A DNA stretch of 11,200 bases from CAYVFC01 sp964450715. Its GTDB lineage: Bacteria > Myxococcota_A > Polyangia > Polyangiales > JAFGIB01. How positions within the stretch are numbered: the stretch's first letter is position 1; every line of letters begins with the position of its first letter. Below are positions 1-7,269 of this stretch, piece after piece. The notes under the pieces are model-generated. The model was not told where the DNA came from. It ran no database searches and saw only the letters and a list, made by a program, of their open reading frames with translations. The position numbers were made by a program, and so were the translations under genes. Location: the NCBI GenBank assembly GCA_964450715.1, contig CAYVFC010000203.1, positions 1 through 11,200 of the forward strand, given 5' to 3'.

Positions 1-60
1 ACCGCCCCGGCTACTCAAGGAGCAACGCAGCAGCCGGGGCCGTCGCGCTCCGAAAGATGG
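1..60. repeat. Partial palindromic repeat, copy A
   Basis: A perfect 9-bp stem (4-12 with 32-40) encloses a 19-nt loop. Bases 36-55 match 8240-8259 at 19 of 20 positions (GGGGCCGYCGCGCTCCGAAA). The loop side (21-33) read in reverse complement, CTGCTGCGTTGCT, matches 8180-8192 at 12 of 13. The element is cut by the window edge, so its full size is unknown. It lies just beyond the stop codon of the PilZ gene and could also act as a 3' end structure for that transcript, although no T-tract follows the stem. Sequence similarity to the other copy is seen directly; calling it a dispersed repeat family is inference. Confidence 0.5.
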
Positions 61-90
61 ATGAGTTATTTTGTCACGGACCCTTACGGC

Positions 91-525
91 TTATCGCGGC
101 TGCTTGCCCCCGCTGGTGCTGGCGGCCCAGCTCAGCAGGCCCGGGGGCACCGACTTGCGCTCGCCGCTCCTGGCTAGGAAGCTCTCGTAAAGCTCTTCTC
201 CCTCCCGGTCGTTCAGGAAGCGCAGCCCCAGATCCGGCCGGGAGCCGCGCGACCGCGAACGGTGCCAGATCACTTCGACGGGCGCGAGCAGTACCTGGTT
301 ATCGGCGCGCTTGAAGGAGAGAAGAAAGCGGGTGCCCTCGATCGGCTGGACCGCCGAGGCCACGCAGAGACCGCCCGGGCTGATGTTCCGGGTCTGTACC
401 AGGACGGTCAGCCCCTCCCTCTCGCACCATAGCCGCTGCTGGATCTCGACCCGCGGGAACCGGCGCCTGTCTCTTTCTGCGGTTCGAGTCTTTCCCCCGT
501 GTCCTGTCGGTGTCTTATCGGACAC
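91..525 (-). CDS. PilZ domain protein
   Basis: A single-domain protein of 144 residues. The PilZ c-di-GMP signature is present: RxxxR at residues 21-25 (inside RRRFPR) and NxSxxG at 47-52 (NISPGG), followed by strands ending in LGLRFL near 99-104. Such proteins bind cyclic di-GMP and pass the signal to partners controlling motility, exopolysaccharide or transcription; the partner cannot be told here. The C-terminal 25-30 residues lie beyond the domain and look disordered. The start is GTG at 525; no other start codon lies between it and the RxxxR motif, so it is probably right, although no Shine-Dalgarno is visible before it. It follows clp on the same strand after a 135-bp gap, so it may have its own promoter. 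Confidence 0.85.
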   Translation of the reverse strand: MSDKTPTGHGGKTRTAERDRRRFPRVEIQQRLWCEREGLTVLVQTRNISPGGLCVASAVQPIEGTRFLLSFKRADNQVLLAPVEVIWHRSRSRGSRPDLGLRFLNDREGEELYESFLARSGERKSVPPGLLSWAASTSGGKQPR

Positions 526-534
526 AGCAGATCG

Positions 535-563
535 ATTACTGCACAGACAGGGTATTTTTTCAA
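535..563 (-). promoter_or_regulatory. Candidate sigma70 promoter of PilZ gene
   Basis: Read on the minus strand, TTGAAA (558-563) and AGTAAT (535-540) are separated by 17 nt and match the consensus at 5/6 and 4/6 positions. Transcription would start about 3 to 5 nt before the GTG start at 525, implying a leaderless or nearly leaderless message, which fits the absence of a ribosome binding site. The evidence is a motif match only. Confidence 0.3.
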
Positions 564-610
564 GAAACGACGAGAAATTTGCCGTATAATCTCTCGATTA
601 CAGCATTTTT

Positions 611-636
611 GAAAACCGGTCGATGGCGAACCGATT
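611..636 (-). terminator. Weak candidate terminator after clp
   Basis: Downstream of the clp stop codon, on the minus strand, a 7-bp stem (one G-U pair; arms at 630-636 and 614-620) with a 9-nt loop runs into a short T-rich stretch (TTTTC). The stem is short and the T-tract is interrupted, so termination may be partial and some clp transcripts could read into the PilZ gene. Confidence 0.3.
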
Positions 637-660
637 CCTCCGCCGGGAAAGCGGTAGCGG

Positions 661-3129
661 TCAAGCTGCGGCGCTATCCCGCCTTACGAACAGGACCTGG
701 AAGCCCTCGCCGCGCAGCTCGACCGTGCAGCCGCCCGGCAGCTCGCCGGAGAGAATGCTGGAGGCGAGCGGCGCTTCGACCAGCCTTCCCACCGTGCGTT
801 GCATCGGGCGGGCGCCGAGAAAGGGATCGTATCCGCCGGCATTGACCAGGGTGTCGATGGCGGAAGGGTGTACGACCAGCTCGATGCCATGCTGCTCGCG
901 CACCACCCCCGCGGTGCGGTCGACAAAGCGGCGTGCGATCGCGGCCACTTCCTTCTCGCCCAGCGGGAAGAAGTAGAGCGGTTCGTCGATGCGGTTCCAC
1001 AGCTCAGGGGGAAGAGCGGCGCGGGCGCAGTCCAGTGCCTGCTCGCGCAGCTCGGCGCGATGGTCGTCTGCCCTCTGCTCGGCGCCGAAACCGATGCGCG
1101 GGCGCGTCTCCTTTCGGTGCGCTCCCAGGTTGGAGGTCATGGCGATGACGGTATTGGTGAAATCCACCGTGCGGCCACGTGCGTCGCTGAGCCTTCCCTC
1201 ATCGAGCAGGGGCAGCAGCGCCAGCAGTACCTCGGGGTGGGCCTTGTCGATCTCGTCGAGCAGGATGAGCTGGTAGGGGCGGGTACGAACCGCCTCGGTC
1301 AACTGGCCGCCCTCCTCGTGTCCCACGTAGCCGGGAGGGGCGCCCAGCAGCCGCGCTACGCTGTGCGCCTCGCTGAGCTCGCTCATATCGAAGCGGGTGA
1401 TCTCGCCCTGGGGAAAGAGAAGCTCGTTGATGGCCTTGGCCATCTCGGTCTTGCCCACTCCGGTCGGTCCGAGAAAGAGGAAGGTGCCCAGCGGGCGAAT
1501 TCCGCGGAAACCGGCCGCGCTTTTGCGCAGCGCGGGCGCGATGCTGGCGATCGCTTCGGGCTGGCCGATCACCCGTTCCTGCAGGTGGCGCTCCAGCGCC
1601 AGCAGGCGATCGGAGTCGCGCATCAGCAGCCGCTCGACCGGCACCCGGGTCTTCTCGGAGACCACTTCGGCCACGGAGGCGGCGGTGACGACGTTGTCGC
1701 CCTTGCGCCGGGTGCGGGCCGCCGCCTGGTCGATGAGCCCGATGGCCTTGTCTGGCAGCTGTTGCTCGGCCAGGTAGCGGATAGACATCTGCACCGCTGC
1801 CTCCAGCGCCGCCGGTTCGTAGGCCACGCCGTGGTGCTTCTCATAGTGGGGGGCCAGCCCGCGCAGGATCTCCAGCGCTTGCTCGGCGTCGGGCGGCTGG
1901 ATATCGACGCGAGTGAAACGGCGGGCCAGCGCGGCGTCGCGTTCGAACAGCCGGCGGTACTCGCTGTCGGTGGTGGCGCCGATGCAGGGCAGATCGCCGC
2001 GCGCCAGAAAGGCCTTGAGCTCGTTGGCTGCCCCCTCGCCGTTGTCCGGAAGACCGACCAGCGCGTGGATCTCGTCGATGAAGAGCAGCACCATTCCCCC
2101 GGCCGATGAGACCTCGGCGTGAAGCGTGTGCAGCTTTTCGGAGAGCGCACCCCTGACACCGGTGCCCGATACCAGGCGGCCCACCGATACCTCCACGATC
2201 GCGCGGTTGCAGAGAGGCTCCCGGTCGGGGGCGGAGCGGGCGAGCTTGAGCGCGATGCCCTCCACCACCGCGGTCTTGCCCACGCCGGGTGGCCCCACCA
2301 GGATAGGGTTGTTGGAGCGACGCCTGGCCAGAACGTCGAGCACCAGCTCCATCTCCCGGTCGCGGCCGAAGATGGGGTCGATTTCGCCCCTTGCGGCCGC
2401 GTCGGTCAGGTTGCGGCCGATGGAGCAGAGGGTGGGATAGCGGGTCGGGCTGAGCGAGCAGCCCGGACCATCGCCGGCGGCCGTGGCGTCGCTCTTTCGA
2501 TTCTGCTTGGGTCCGGGCACGGCGGTGGGGGCGGGGGGCGTCGAGTCGACGACCGGTTTGTTCTGGATATCCTCTCGCTTCGCGCTCTGCCGCTGCTCGC
2601 CTCGCTCGGTCGCTCGCGGCTCGGCCGGTTTCACCCAGCGGTTGCGGCGGACCGGCCGCGAGCGCGGGGGAGGCGAGAGCGGCGTGAGCGGCGGCAGCGG
2701 TCTGCGCTGGCGCGCCGCCGCGGCGCCCGGAGCGCGCTCGGCCGGGGGCTGCAGGATGGCCAGGGCCTTTTCGCACACCTGGTTGGCGGCCGTGCCGATC
2801 TGCTCGAGACAGCGGTAGCCGGACGAACGGGGCTCGCGTGTGATGGCCAGCAGCAGGTGGATCGCCCTGGGCTCGGGATCGCTCAGCGCCTGGGCCAGCT
2901 TGCTGGCGCGCTCCAGCGCCAGCTCGACCGCGCTGGCCGGCTCGTCGTCCGCGGCATCTAGCGAGCGGATCAGCTCCATCTCGCGTACGCCCTGCTGCGC
3001 CAGCAGGATCCCGGTCTGCTTGTCCTCCTGCAGCATCGCCAGCAGGACGTGCGCGGTGGACACTCTTTGTCCACGCTTGCGCGCGGCCCGTTTGGCGTTG
3101 GCGAGTAGTGCGTTGAGCGATGCCGCCAT
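661..3129 (-). CDS. ClpA-type AAA+ unfoldase (Clp ATPase subunit)
   Basis: An 822-residue double-ring AAA+ ATPase that should unfold substrates and feed them to ClpP. Domains in order: Clp_N double repeat (about 1-125); a Pro/Arg/Ala-rich linker (about 127-230); D1 with Walker A GPPGVGKT (279-286), Walker B ending in IDE (351-353) and arginine-finger region ALARRF (400-405); D2 with Walker A GPTGVGKT (554-561), Walker B LLDEID (623-628), pore loop GYVG (600-603), NRID (712-715) and sensor-2 GAR (772-774). D1 joins D2 without the coiled-coil middle domain of ClpB, so this is ClpA-like. An IGF tripeptide at 679-681 sits where ClpA carries its ClpP-binding IGL. Two oddities: the D1 pore loop reads GTGVRG (322-327) where the family has GTKYRG, so the aromatic residue is missing, and the linker is far longer than in E. 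coli ClpA. The ATG start has an AGGAGG site 6 nt upstream (3136-3141). No clpS or clpP is in view. It could be a ClpA paralogue rather than the main clpA. Confidence 0.9.
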   Translation of the reverse strand: MAASLNALLANAKRAARKRGQRVSTAHVLLAMLQEDKQTGILLAQQGVREMELIRSLDAADDEPASAVELALERASKLAQALSDPEPRAIHLLLAITREPRSSGYRCLEQIGTAANQVCEKALAILQPPAERAPGAAAARQRRPLPPLTPLSPPPRSRPVRRNRWVKPAEPRATERGEQRQSAKREDIQNKPVVDSTPPAPTAVPGPKQNRKSDATAAGDGPGCSLSPTRYPTLCSIGRNLTDAAARGEIDPIFGRDREMELVLDVLARRRSNNPILVGPPGVGKTAVVEGIALKLARSAPDREPLCNRAIVEVSVGRLVSGTGVRGALSEKLHTLHAEVSSAGGMVLLFIDEIHALVGLPDNGEGAANELKAFLARGDLPCIGATTDSEYRRLFERDAALARRFTRVDIQPPDAEQALEILRGLAPHYEKHHGVAYEPAALEAAVQMSIRYLAEQQLPDKAIGLIDQAAARTRRKGDNVVTAASVAEVVSEKTRVPVERLLMRDSDRLLALERHLQERVIGQPEAIASIAPALRKSAAGFRGIRPLGTFLFLGPTGVGKTEMAKAINELLFPQGEITRFDMSELSEAHSVARLLGAPPGYVGHEEGGQLTEAVRTRPYQLILLDEIDKAHPEVLLALLPLLDEGRLSDARGRTVDFTNTVIAMTSNLGAHRKETRPRIGFGAEQRADDHRAELREQALDCARAALPPELWNRIDEPLYFFPLGEKEVAAIARRFVDRTAGVVREQHGIELVVHPSAIDTLVNAGGYDPFLGARPMQRTVGRLVEAPLASSILSGELPGGCTVELRGEGFQVLFVRRDSAAA

Positions 3130-3204
3130 GTTCTTCCTCCTGTATTTCGATTACCTTCCCACCCGTTCAGATGACAACTTTTCGGCGCATCGCGGAGCCT
3201 TCTT

Positions 3205-3288
3205 AAAAGCGGGACGGTCCTAGTTAACTAGTTAACCGGATCAGGGGAGTTGGTGAGTTAACTAGTTAACTAGGACCGTCCCGCTTTT
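3205..3288. repeat. Perfect 32-bp inverted repeat
   Basis: Arms 3205-3236 and 3257-3288 are exact reverse complements (32 of 32) around a 20-nt centre (3237-3256). Each arm starts AAAAGCGGGACGGTCC and ends with two tandem TAGTTAAC units; GTTAACTAGTTAAC in each arm is itself a 14-bp palindrome. A run of five T follows the right arm, and four T followed by AA follow the left arm on the minus strand, so both strands look terminator-like. However, it lies between the divergent starts of clp and holA, where no transcript end is expected. It may be a REP- or MITE-like non-autonomous element, or an operator. No transposase is in the window. The rest of the gap (3130-3418) shows no gene and no clear promoter. 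Confidence 0.9.
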
Positions 3289-3418
3289 TAATGCCGCGAT
3301 TGGCTGGAAGATCGCGATGCGGTTGCCCCGACCGTCGAATTCGCCTAACAACGGTGGCCGGGGCCGGATGCTTCCGGCGGGACGCCGGTGCCCCAGATCT
3401 CCCCGACCCGAGTCGATC

Positions 3419-4441
3419 GTGGACATACAGAGCCTGATACGCGATGCGCGAGCCGGCAAGTTCGGCCCCGCCTACCTGTTCGTGGGCAGCGAGCGCTTCT
3501 TTATTGAACGAGCAGTGTTCGAGCTCCGGCGCGCGGTCGTCGGCGAGCAGCCCGACGCCTTCAACGAAGAGGTCTACTTCGGTAAGAGCACCTCGATCGA
3601 CCGGGTGGTCGAGTCCGCCAGAACTCTTCCCATGTTGGCGCGCAACCGCTTCGTCCTGGTACGCGGCATCGACGCTCTGCGCGACGCGGACCAGGAACGG
3701 TTGACGGCTTACCTGGAGGAGCCGGCCTCCTCGTGCTGCTTGGTGCTGACCGCCGAGAAAATCGACGGGCGGACCCGGCTGGCAAAAGTCGCCAAGAAGA
3801 GCGGGTTCTGGGTCGATGCCAGTCCGCTCAAGCTGAGGGCGCTGCGCGGCTTTGCCGTGTCCGAGGCGAAGAGCAGGGGACACGAGCTGCGGTCCGACGC
3901 TGCCTCCTGGCTGGTCGACGCCATCGGTAACGATCTGAGCGCCATCGACGACGCGCTGGAAAGACTCTCGTTATATGTCGGCCAGGGCAAGCCAATCGGT
4001 CTGAAGGCGGTAGAGGCGTGCGTCTCGCGCGTCCGGGTGGACTCGATCTGGGAGCTGGTGGACGCGGTGAGTATGAGGGATAGCAAGGGCTTCTTGAAGG
4101 CGGCCGCGTCGCTGCTCTCGCACGGGGAGCCGCCGCTGCGCATCTTGGCCATGATCGCCCGGCAGCTGCGCATGGTGGCCCGTATACGCCACGCCCTGCG
4201 GTCGGGCATGTCGCCGGAGCAAGCGGCGTCCGAGGCGGGTGCGCCGCCGTTCAAGGCGCGGGAGCTGGCCGTGGCCGCTAAACGATTCCGCAACACGGAT
4301 TTGGCAGCCGCCTTCCAGATACTGGCCGAGACCGATGTCGCGCTCAAGAGCAGCCGCCGCCCGCCCGAAACCGTGTTGCAGGGGGCGCTGGTCGAGCTAT
4401 CGCGCTTCGAAGCGCGCGAGGCAACCGTTCAGGGGGGGTAA
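3419..4441 (+). CDS. holA: DNA polymerase III subunit delta
   Basis: The clamp-loader delta subunit, which opens the beta sliding clamp during replication. From the GTG at 3419 the product is 340 residues, close to E. coli HolA (343). Recognisable family sequence: the N-terminal YLFVGSERFFIERAV (about 19-33), the TLPMLARNRFVLVRG segment (69-83), the SAIDDALERLSLYV region and a helical C-terminal collar domain ending in LVELSRF. The reading frame is open further upstream to an ATG at 3317 with a GGAAG site 6 nt before it, but the extra 34 residues are rich in Pro/Arg/Gly and unlike HolA. I therefore prefer GTG 3419, although it has no clear Shine-Dalgarno. The gene is divergent from clp and convergent with rpsT; a holA-rpsT neighbourhood is common in related proteobacteria. 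Confidence 0.88.
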   Translation: MDIQSLIRDARAGKFGPAYLFVGSERFFIERAVFELRRAVVGEQPDAFNEEVYFGKSTSIDRVVESARTLPMLARNRFVLVRGIDALRDADQERLTAYLEEPASSCCLVLTAEKIDGRTRLAKVAKKSGFWVDASPLKLRALRGFAVSEAKSRGHELRSDAASWLVDAIGNDLSAIDDALERLSLYVGQGKPIGLKAVEACVSRVRVDSIWELVDAVSMRDSKGFLKAAASLLSHGEPPLRILAMIARQLRMVARIRHALRSGMSPEQAASEAGAPPFKARELAVAAKRFRNTDLAAAFQILAETDVALKSSRRPPETVLQGALVELSRFEAREATVQGG

Positions 4442-4471
4442 GGGTGTATGAAACGACGGCGGCCAATCCAT

Positions 4472-4561
4472 CCCGAAAAACCGGCTTTCGTCCTCGGGCC
4501 GCCTCGTCATGTACGTGAGTACACTCCTCGGCGGCCCTGCGGGCGCGCTCGGTTTTTCGGG
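4472..4561. terminator. Nested hairpin between convergent holA and rpsT
   Basis: Three nested perfect stems share one axis: 12 bp (4472-4483 with 4550-4561; CCCGAAAAACCG and its complement), 8 bp (4496-4503 with 4530-4537; GGGCCGCC and its complement) and 5 bp (4510-4514 with 4519-4523) closed by a GTGA tetraloop. The outer arms place A5 and T5 tracts inside the stem, so it is symmetrical and could stop transcripts from both holA (+) and rpsT (-). The GGGCCGCC arm is shared with the palindrome at 8169-8248, so it may be a repeat that has taken the role of a bidirectional terminator. Confidence 0.6.
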
Positions 4562-4616
4562 CGCCTTGGCCGCCGCATGGACCAGGGCCTGAACGCTTAC
4601 CGCGCGAGGCTTGAGG

Positions 4617-4892
4617 CTACACCGCCGAGCTTTTCAGCGAGGCTACCTGAGCCGCGAGCCTGGAGACGGTCCGGGAGCCGGTCTTGCGGTGCAGGATGCC
4701 CTTGGCCACGGCCTTGTCGATCTGCTTGGTGCACTGCAGCAGGGATTGCTCGGCCTCGGCCGTATCGGCGTTTTCGAGGGCTTCGCGTACGCGCTTGACA
4801 TAGGTGCGAGCCGCGCTTTTGACGTCGCGGTTTCGCTGGGTGCGCTTGGGGGTCTGCCGGGCTCGCTTTTCTGACGACTTGTGGTTCGCCAC
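4617..4892 (-). CDS. rpsT: 30S ribosomal protein S20
   Basis: A 91-residue, Lys/Arg-rich primary binder of 16S rRNA in the small subunit. The N-terminus is the hallmark of the family (M-ANHKSSEKRARQ, with GTG as start), followed by RNRDVKSAARTYVKRVREA and a C-terminal KGILHRKTGSRTVSRLA segment typical of S20. The start is the GTG at 4892, set by the conserved N-terminus and by a CAGGAG site at 4901-4906, 8 nt upstream. The frame stays open further upstream, but that extension crosses the promoter and is not S20-like. The gene is monocistronic, convergent with holA and divergent from murJ. A non-AUG start is familiar in S20 genes, where it can contribute to autogenous translational control; whether that applies here is inference. 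Confidence 0.96.
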   Translation of the reverse strand: MANHKSSEKRARQTPKRTQRNRDVKSAARTYVKRVREALENADTAEAEQSLLQCTKQIDKAVAKGILHRKTGSRTVSRLAAQVASLKSSAV

Positions 4893-4925
4893 TGCGAATT
4901 CTCCTGAGAAATCCGAGAAGTCGGA

Positions 4926-4954
4926 CTGGTACCCTTGCCGCCGCCCTCTGTCAA
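4926..4954 (-). promoter_or_regulatory. Probable rpsT promoter
   Basis: On the minus strand a perfect TTGACA (4949-4954) is followed after 17 nt by TACCAG (4926-4931), a weak -10 with only three consensus bases. Transcription would start near 4919 and leave a leader of about 27 nt containing the CAGGAG site of rpsT. Confidence 0.55.
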
Positions 4955-5077
4955 GCCGAACCGGCCCACGGTGGGCACCCCCTCGAGAGGCGAACCGCAT
5001 ACGCTCGCAGCGCCTCTGCAGCGCGTCCGGCTGACGTTTGCTTGCGGATTCTCGGCCGGCAGGCCGATACTCCGGAA

Positions 5078-6679
5078 ATGCAACAGAGCGACGGCACAGG
5101 CGAGGGCCGGGCGATCGCCCGGCGGGCATCGGTCGTCGCCTCCGGAACCTTGATTTCCCGGATCCTGGGGGCGGTTCGCGACGCGGTGATCGCCGCCTGC
5201 TTCCCGGTTCACGGCACCGACGCGTTTTTCGTCGCCTTCACCATTCCCAACTCGTTGCGGGTCATTTTGGGCGAGGGAGCGGTGGCCAGCGCCTTCATCC
5301 CGGTCTTTTCCGAGACCAAGGAGAAGCAGGGGATGGAGCGGGCGCGTGCCTTCTACGGGGCGCTGACCGGCTCCATGCTGCTGGTGCTGGCCCTGGTCGC
5401 CCTGGCGGGCGCGCTGCTGGCCGAGCCGCTGGTAACGCTCTACGCCGCCGGTTTTCGCAGCGAGCCGGGGAAGTTCGAGACCACGGTCTACCTGACGCGC
5501 CTGCTCTTCCCCTACCTCTTCTTCGTGGGCGCCGCCGCCCTGGGCATGGCCGCGCTCAACGCCCTGCGGCGCTTCTTCGTCCCGGCCTTCGCGCCCGCGC
5601 TGCTCAACCTGAGCCTGATCGCCGCGCCCTTCGTCTTCGTGCCGCTGGCGCTGGGCTGGGGGATGCCCGCCCTGGCCGGGCTGGGCATCGGCGTGCTGGT
5701 GGGCGGGCTGCTGCAGGCCGCGGTGCAGCTTCCCGCGCTCGGGCGCGCCGGTATGGCGGCCCGACCCCGGCTAGGGTTCGGCGATCCGGGCGTGCGCAAG
5801 GTGCTGCGCCTGATGGCGCCGCTCATGCTGGGGGTGGGCGTCTACCAGGTGAACGTCATGCTCACCCGCCTGTTCGCCTCCTACCTGCCTTCGGGATCGC
5901 AGAGCTACCTCTATTACGGGCAGCGGCTGGTCGAGATACCGCAGGGCATGTTCGCTCTGGCCATCGCCTCGGCCACCCTTCCCAGCCTAGCCGATCTACG
6001 CAACCGGGGGGAGCACGACCAGGCCAAGCAGACCTTTGTATACGGTATCCAGCTTTCCCTTTTCGTGGCTATCCCCTCCTCCATCCTGCTCGCCGTGCTC
6101 GCCGAACCGGTGGTGACCGTGCTCTTCGGGCGCGGCGCCTTCGGCGGTTTGCAGGCGGTAGAGACCGCGCGCTCCCTGGTCTGGATGGCGGCCGGGGTGT
6201 GGGCTGTCGCCGCCGTGCGCGGGGTGGTGCAGATGTACTTCGCCTACAACGACACCCGGACGCCCGTGCTCTGTAGCGCGCTGAACCTGGCGGTCTTCGC
6301 CGGGCTGAGCCTGTTGCTCATGCACCCCATGCGCCACATGGGCATCGCGGCGGCCACCAGCGGAGCGGCGATGGTGCAGCTCGGCGCCCTGCTGATCTTG
6401 CTCAAGCGCCGCGTCGGCGCCTATCCGGTCTCCCCGCTGGGGCTCTGCGTTCTGCGCTGCGCGCTGGCCGGTAGCCTGGCAGCCGCGGGCGCGCAGGCGC
6501 TGTCGGGGCTCGGGCGCTGGGAGCAGGGCGGCAACGATCTGCGCAACATCGCCGTGCTGCTGGGCTGCCTGCTGCTGGCCGCTCTGCTCTACCTGGTGGC
6601 GGCGCGTCTGCTACGCGCTCCCGAGCTCGACGACCTGTTACGGCTACTGCGAGGACGGCGCGGGGGGGGAGCGTCATGA
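5078..6679 (+). CDS. murJ: Lipid II flippase MurJ
   Basis: An integral membrane protein of the MviN/MurJ (MOP) family that flips lipid II across the inner membrane for peptidoglycan synthesis. From ATG 5078 it has 533 residues and many hydrophobic helices, consistent with the usual 14. The N-terminal signature is clear: SRILGAVRD (27-35), TDAFFVAF (47-54) and LRVILGEGA (60-68). Arg28, Arg34, Asp48 and Arg61 align with residues known to be essential in E. coli MurJ (R18, R24, D39, R52). The frame is open to a TTG at 5042, but the ATG fits the family better. No good Shine-Dalgarno precedes the ATG; a 5-bp hairpin (5053-5066) and a GATACT box (5066-5071) lie just before it. The gene overlaps engB by ATGA (6676-6679), which suggests translational coupling. 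Confidence 0.95.
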   Translation: MQQSDGTGEGRAIARRASVVASGTLISRILGAVRDAVIAACFPVHGTDAFFVAFTIPNSLRVILGEGAVASAFIPVFSETKEKQGMERARAFYGALTGSMLLVLALVALAGALLAEPLVTLYAAGFRSEPGKFETTVYLTRLLFPYLFFVGAAALGMAALNALRRFFVPAFAPALLNLSLIAAPFVFVPLALGWGMPALAGLGIGVLVGGLLQAAVQLPALGRAGMAARPRLGFGDPGVRKVLRLMAPLMLGVGVYQVNVMLTRLFASYLPSGSQSYLYYGQRLVEIPQGMFALAIASATLPSLADLRNRGEHDQAKQTFVYGIQLSLFVAIPSSILLAVLAEPVVTVLFGRGAFGGLQAVETARSLVWMAAGVWAVAAVRGVVQMYFAYNDTRTPVLCSALNLAVFAGLSLLLMHPMRHMGIAAATSGAAMVQLGALLILLKRRVGAYPVSPLGLCVLRCALAGSLAAAGAQALSGLGRWEQGGNDLRNIAVLLGCLLLAALLYLVAARLLRAPELDDLLRLLRGRRGGGAS

Positions 6680-7269
6680 AGCTGCTCGACGTCGCTTTTC
6701 TCGCCTCGGCGCGGATTCCGGCCGATCTTCCCCCGCCCGCCTTTCCGGAGATCGCTTTTGCCGGGCGCTCCAACGTGGGCAAGTCTACCCTCATCAACAA
6801 CCTGCTCAACCGGCGCAACCTGGCGCGCGTCAGCCGCACGCCGGGCTGTACGCGCGGGATCAACCTCTTCCGGGTGACCTGGAGCGGGGTGACGGCCGAT
6901 CTGGCGGACCTGCCGGGCTATGGTTACGCGAAGCGCAGCAAGGCGGAGATGCGCTCCTGGCGGCCTCTGGTGGAGAGCTTCCTCAGCTCGCGGTCCGACC
7001 TTCGCGCGGTGGTGGTGCTGGTGGACGTCCGCCGCGGCGTGCAGGAGCAGGAGCGGCAGTTGCTCGAGCTTCTCGCCGCCGTGAAGGTTCCCGCCATCCT
7101 GGTGGCGACCAAGCTGGACAAGGTCGCGGGCAGCAAGCGCAAACCGGTACTGGCGGCCCTGCAGAAGAGCGCCGGCACCCGGGTGATCGGTTTCAGCGCG
7201 GTGAGCGGCGAGGGACACGAGCAGCTGCTGCGTGCTGTTTGGCGCGCTTTGACTCCACCAGGCGCTTGA
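6676..7269 (+). CDS. engB: Ribosome biogenesis GTPase EngB (YihA/YsxC)
   Basis: A 197-residue TRAFAC-class GTPase needed for late assembly of the 50S subunit. G motifs: G1 GRSNVGKS (30-37), G2 region SRTPGCTRGIN (53-63), G3 DLPGYG (78-83), G4 TKLD (145-148) and G5 SAVSGEG (174-180). The segment linking G1 and G2, with TPG followed by a threonine, is typical of EngB and separates it from Era and Der. The ATG start overlaps the murJ stop by four bases, so the two are almost certainly co-translated. The last 77 bp are shared, in antisense, with the convergent START-fold gene; nothing in the EngB C-terminus looks truncated. Confidence 0.95.
   Translation: MKLLDVAFLASARIPADLPPPAFPEIAFAGRSNVGKSTLINNLLNRRNLARVSRTPGCTRGINLFRVTWSGVTADLADLPGYGYAKRSKAEMRSWRPLVESFLSSRSDLRAVVVLVDVRRGVQEQERQLLELLAAVKVPAILVATKLDKVAGSKRKPVLAALQKSAGTRVIGFSAVSGEGHEQLLRAVWRALTPPGA

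Noticed and set aside
799..2109. Long + strand open frame (436 codons) opposite clp
   Set aside because: It is antisense to conserved AAA+ motifs, with composition expected from a GC-rich gene read backwards and no domain.
2119..2961. Second + strand open frame opposite clp
   Set aside because: Same reason: it mirrors the clp linker and D1 and has no recognisable protein features.
3205..3288. Reading the inverted repeat as a simple bidirectional terminator
   Set aside because: Both flanking genes start, rather than end, at this gap; T-runs on both sides follow automatically from A-runs at the arm ends.
4448..4798. Short + strand frame after holA
   Set aside because: It runs through the nested hairpin and antisense to rpsT; Pro/Arg-rich with no family features.
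5038..6276. 412-codon frame overlapping murJ
   Set aside because: Shadow of murJ in another frame, dominated by Arg/Gly/Ala; murJ itself is unambiguous.
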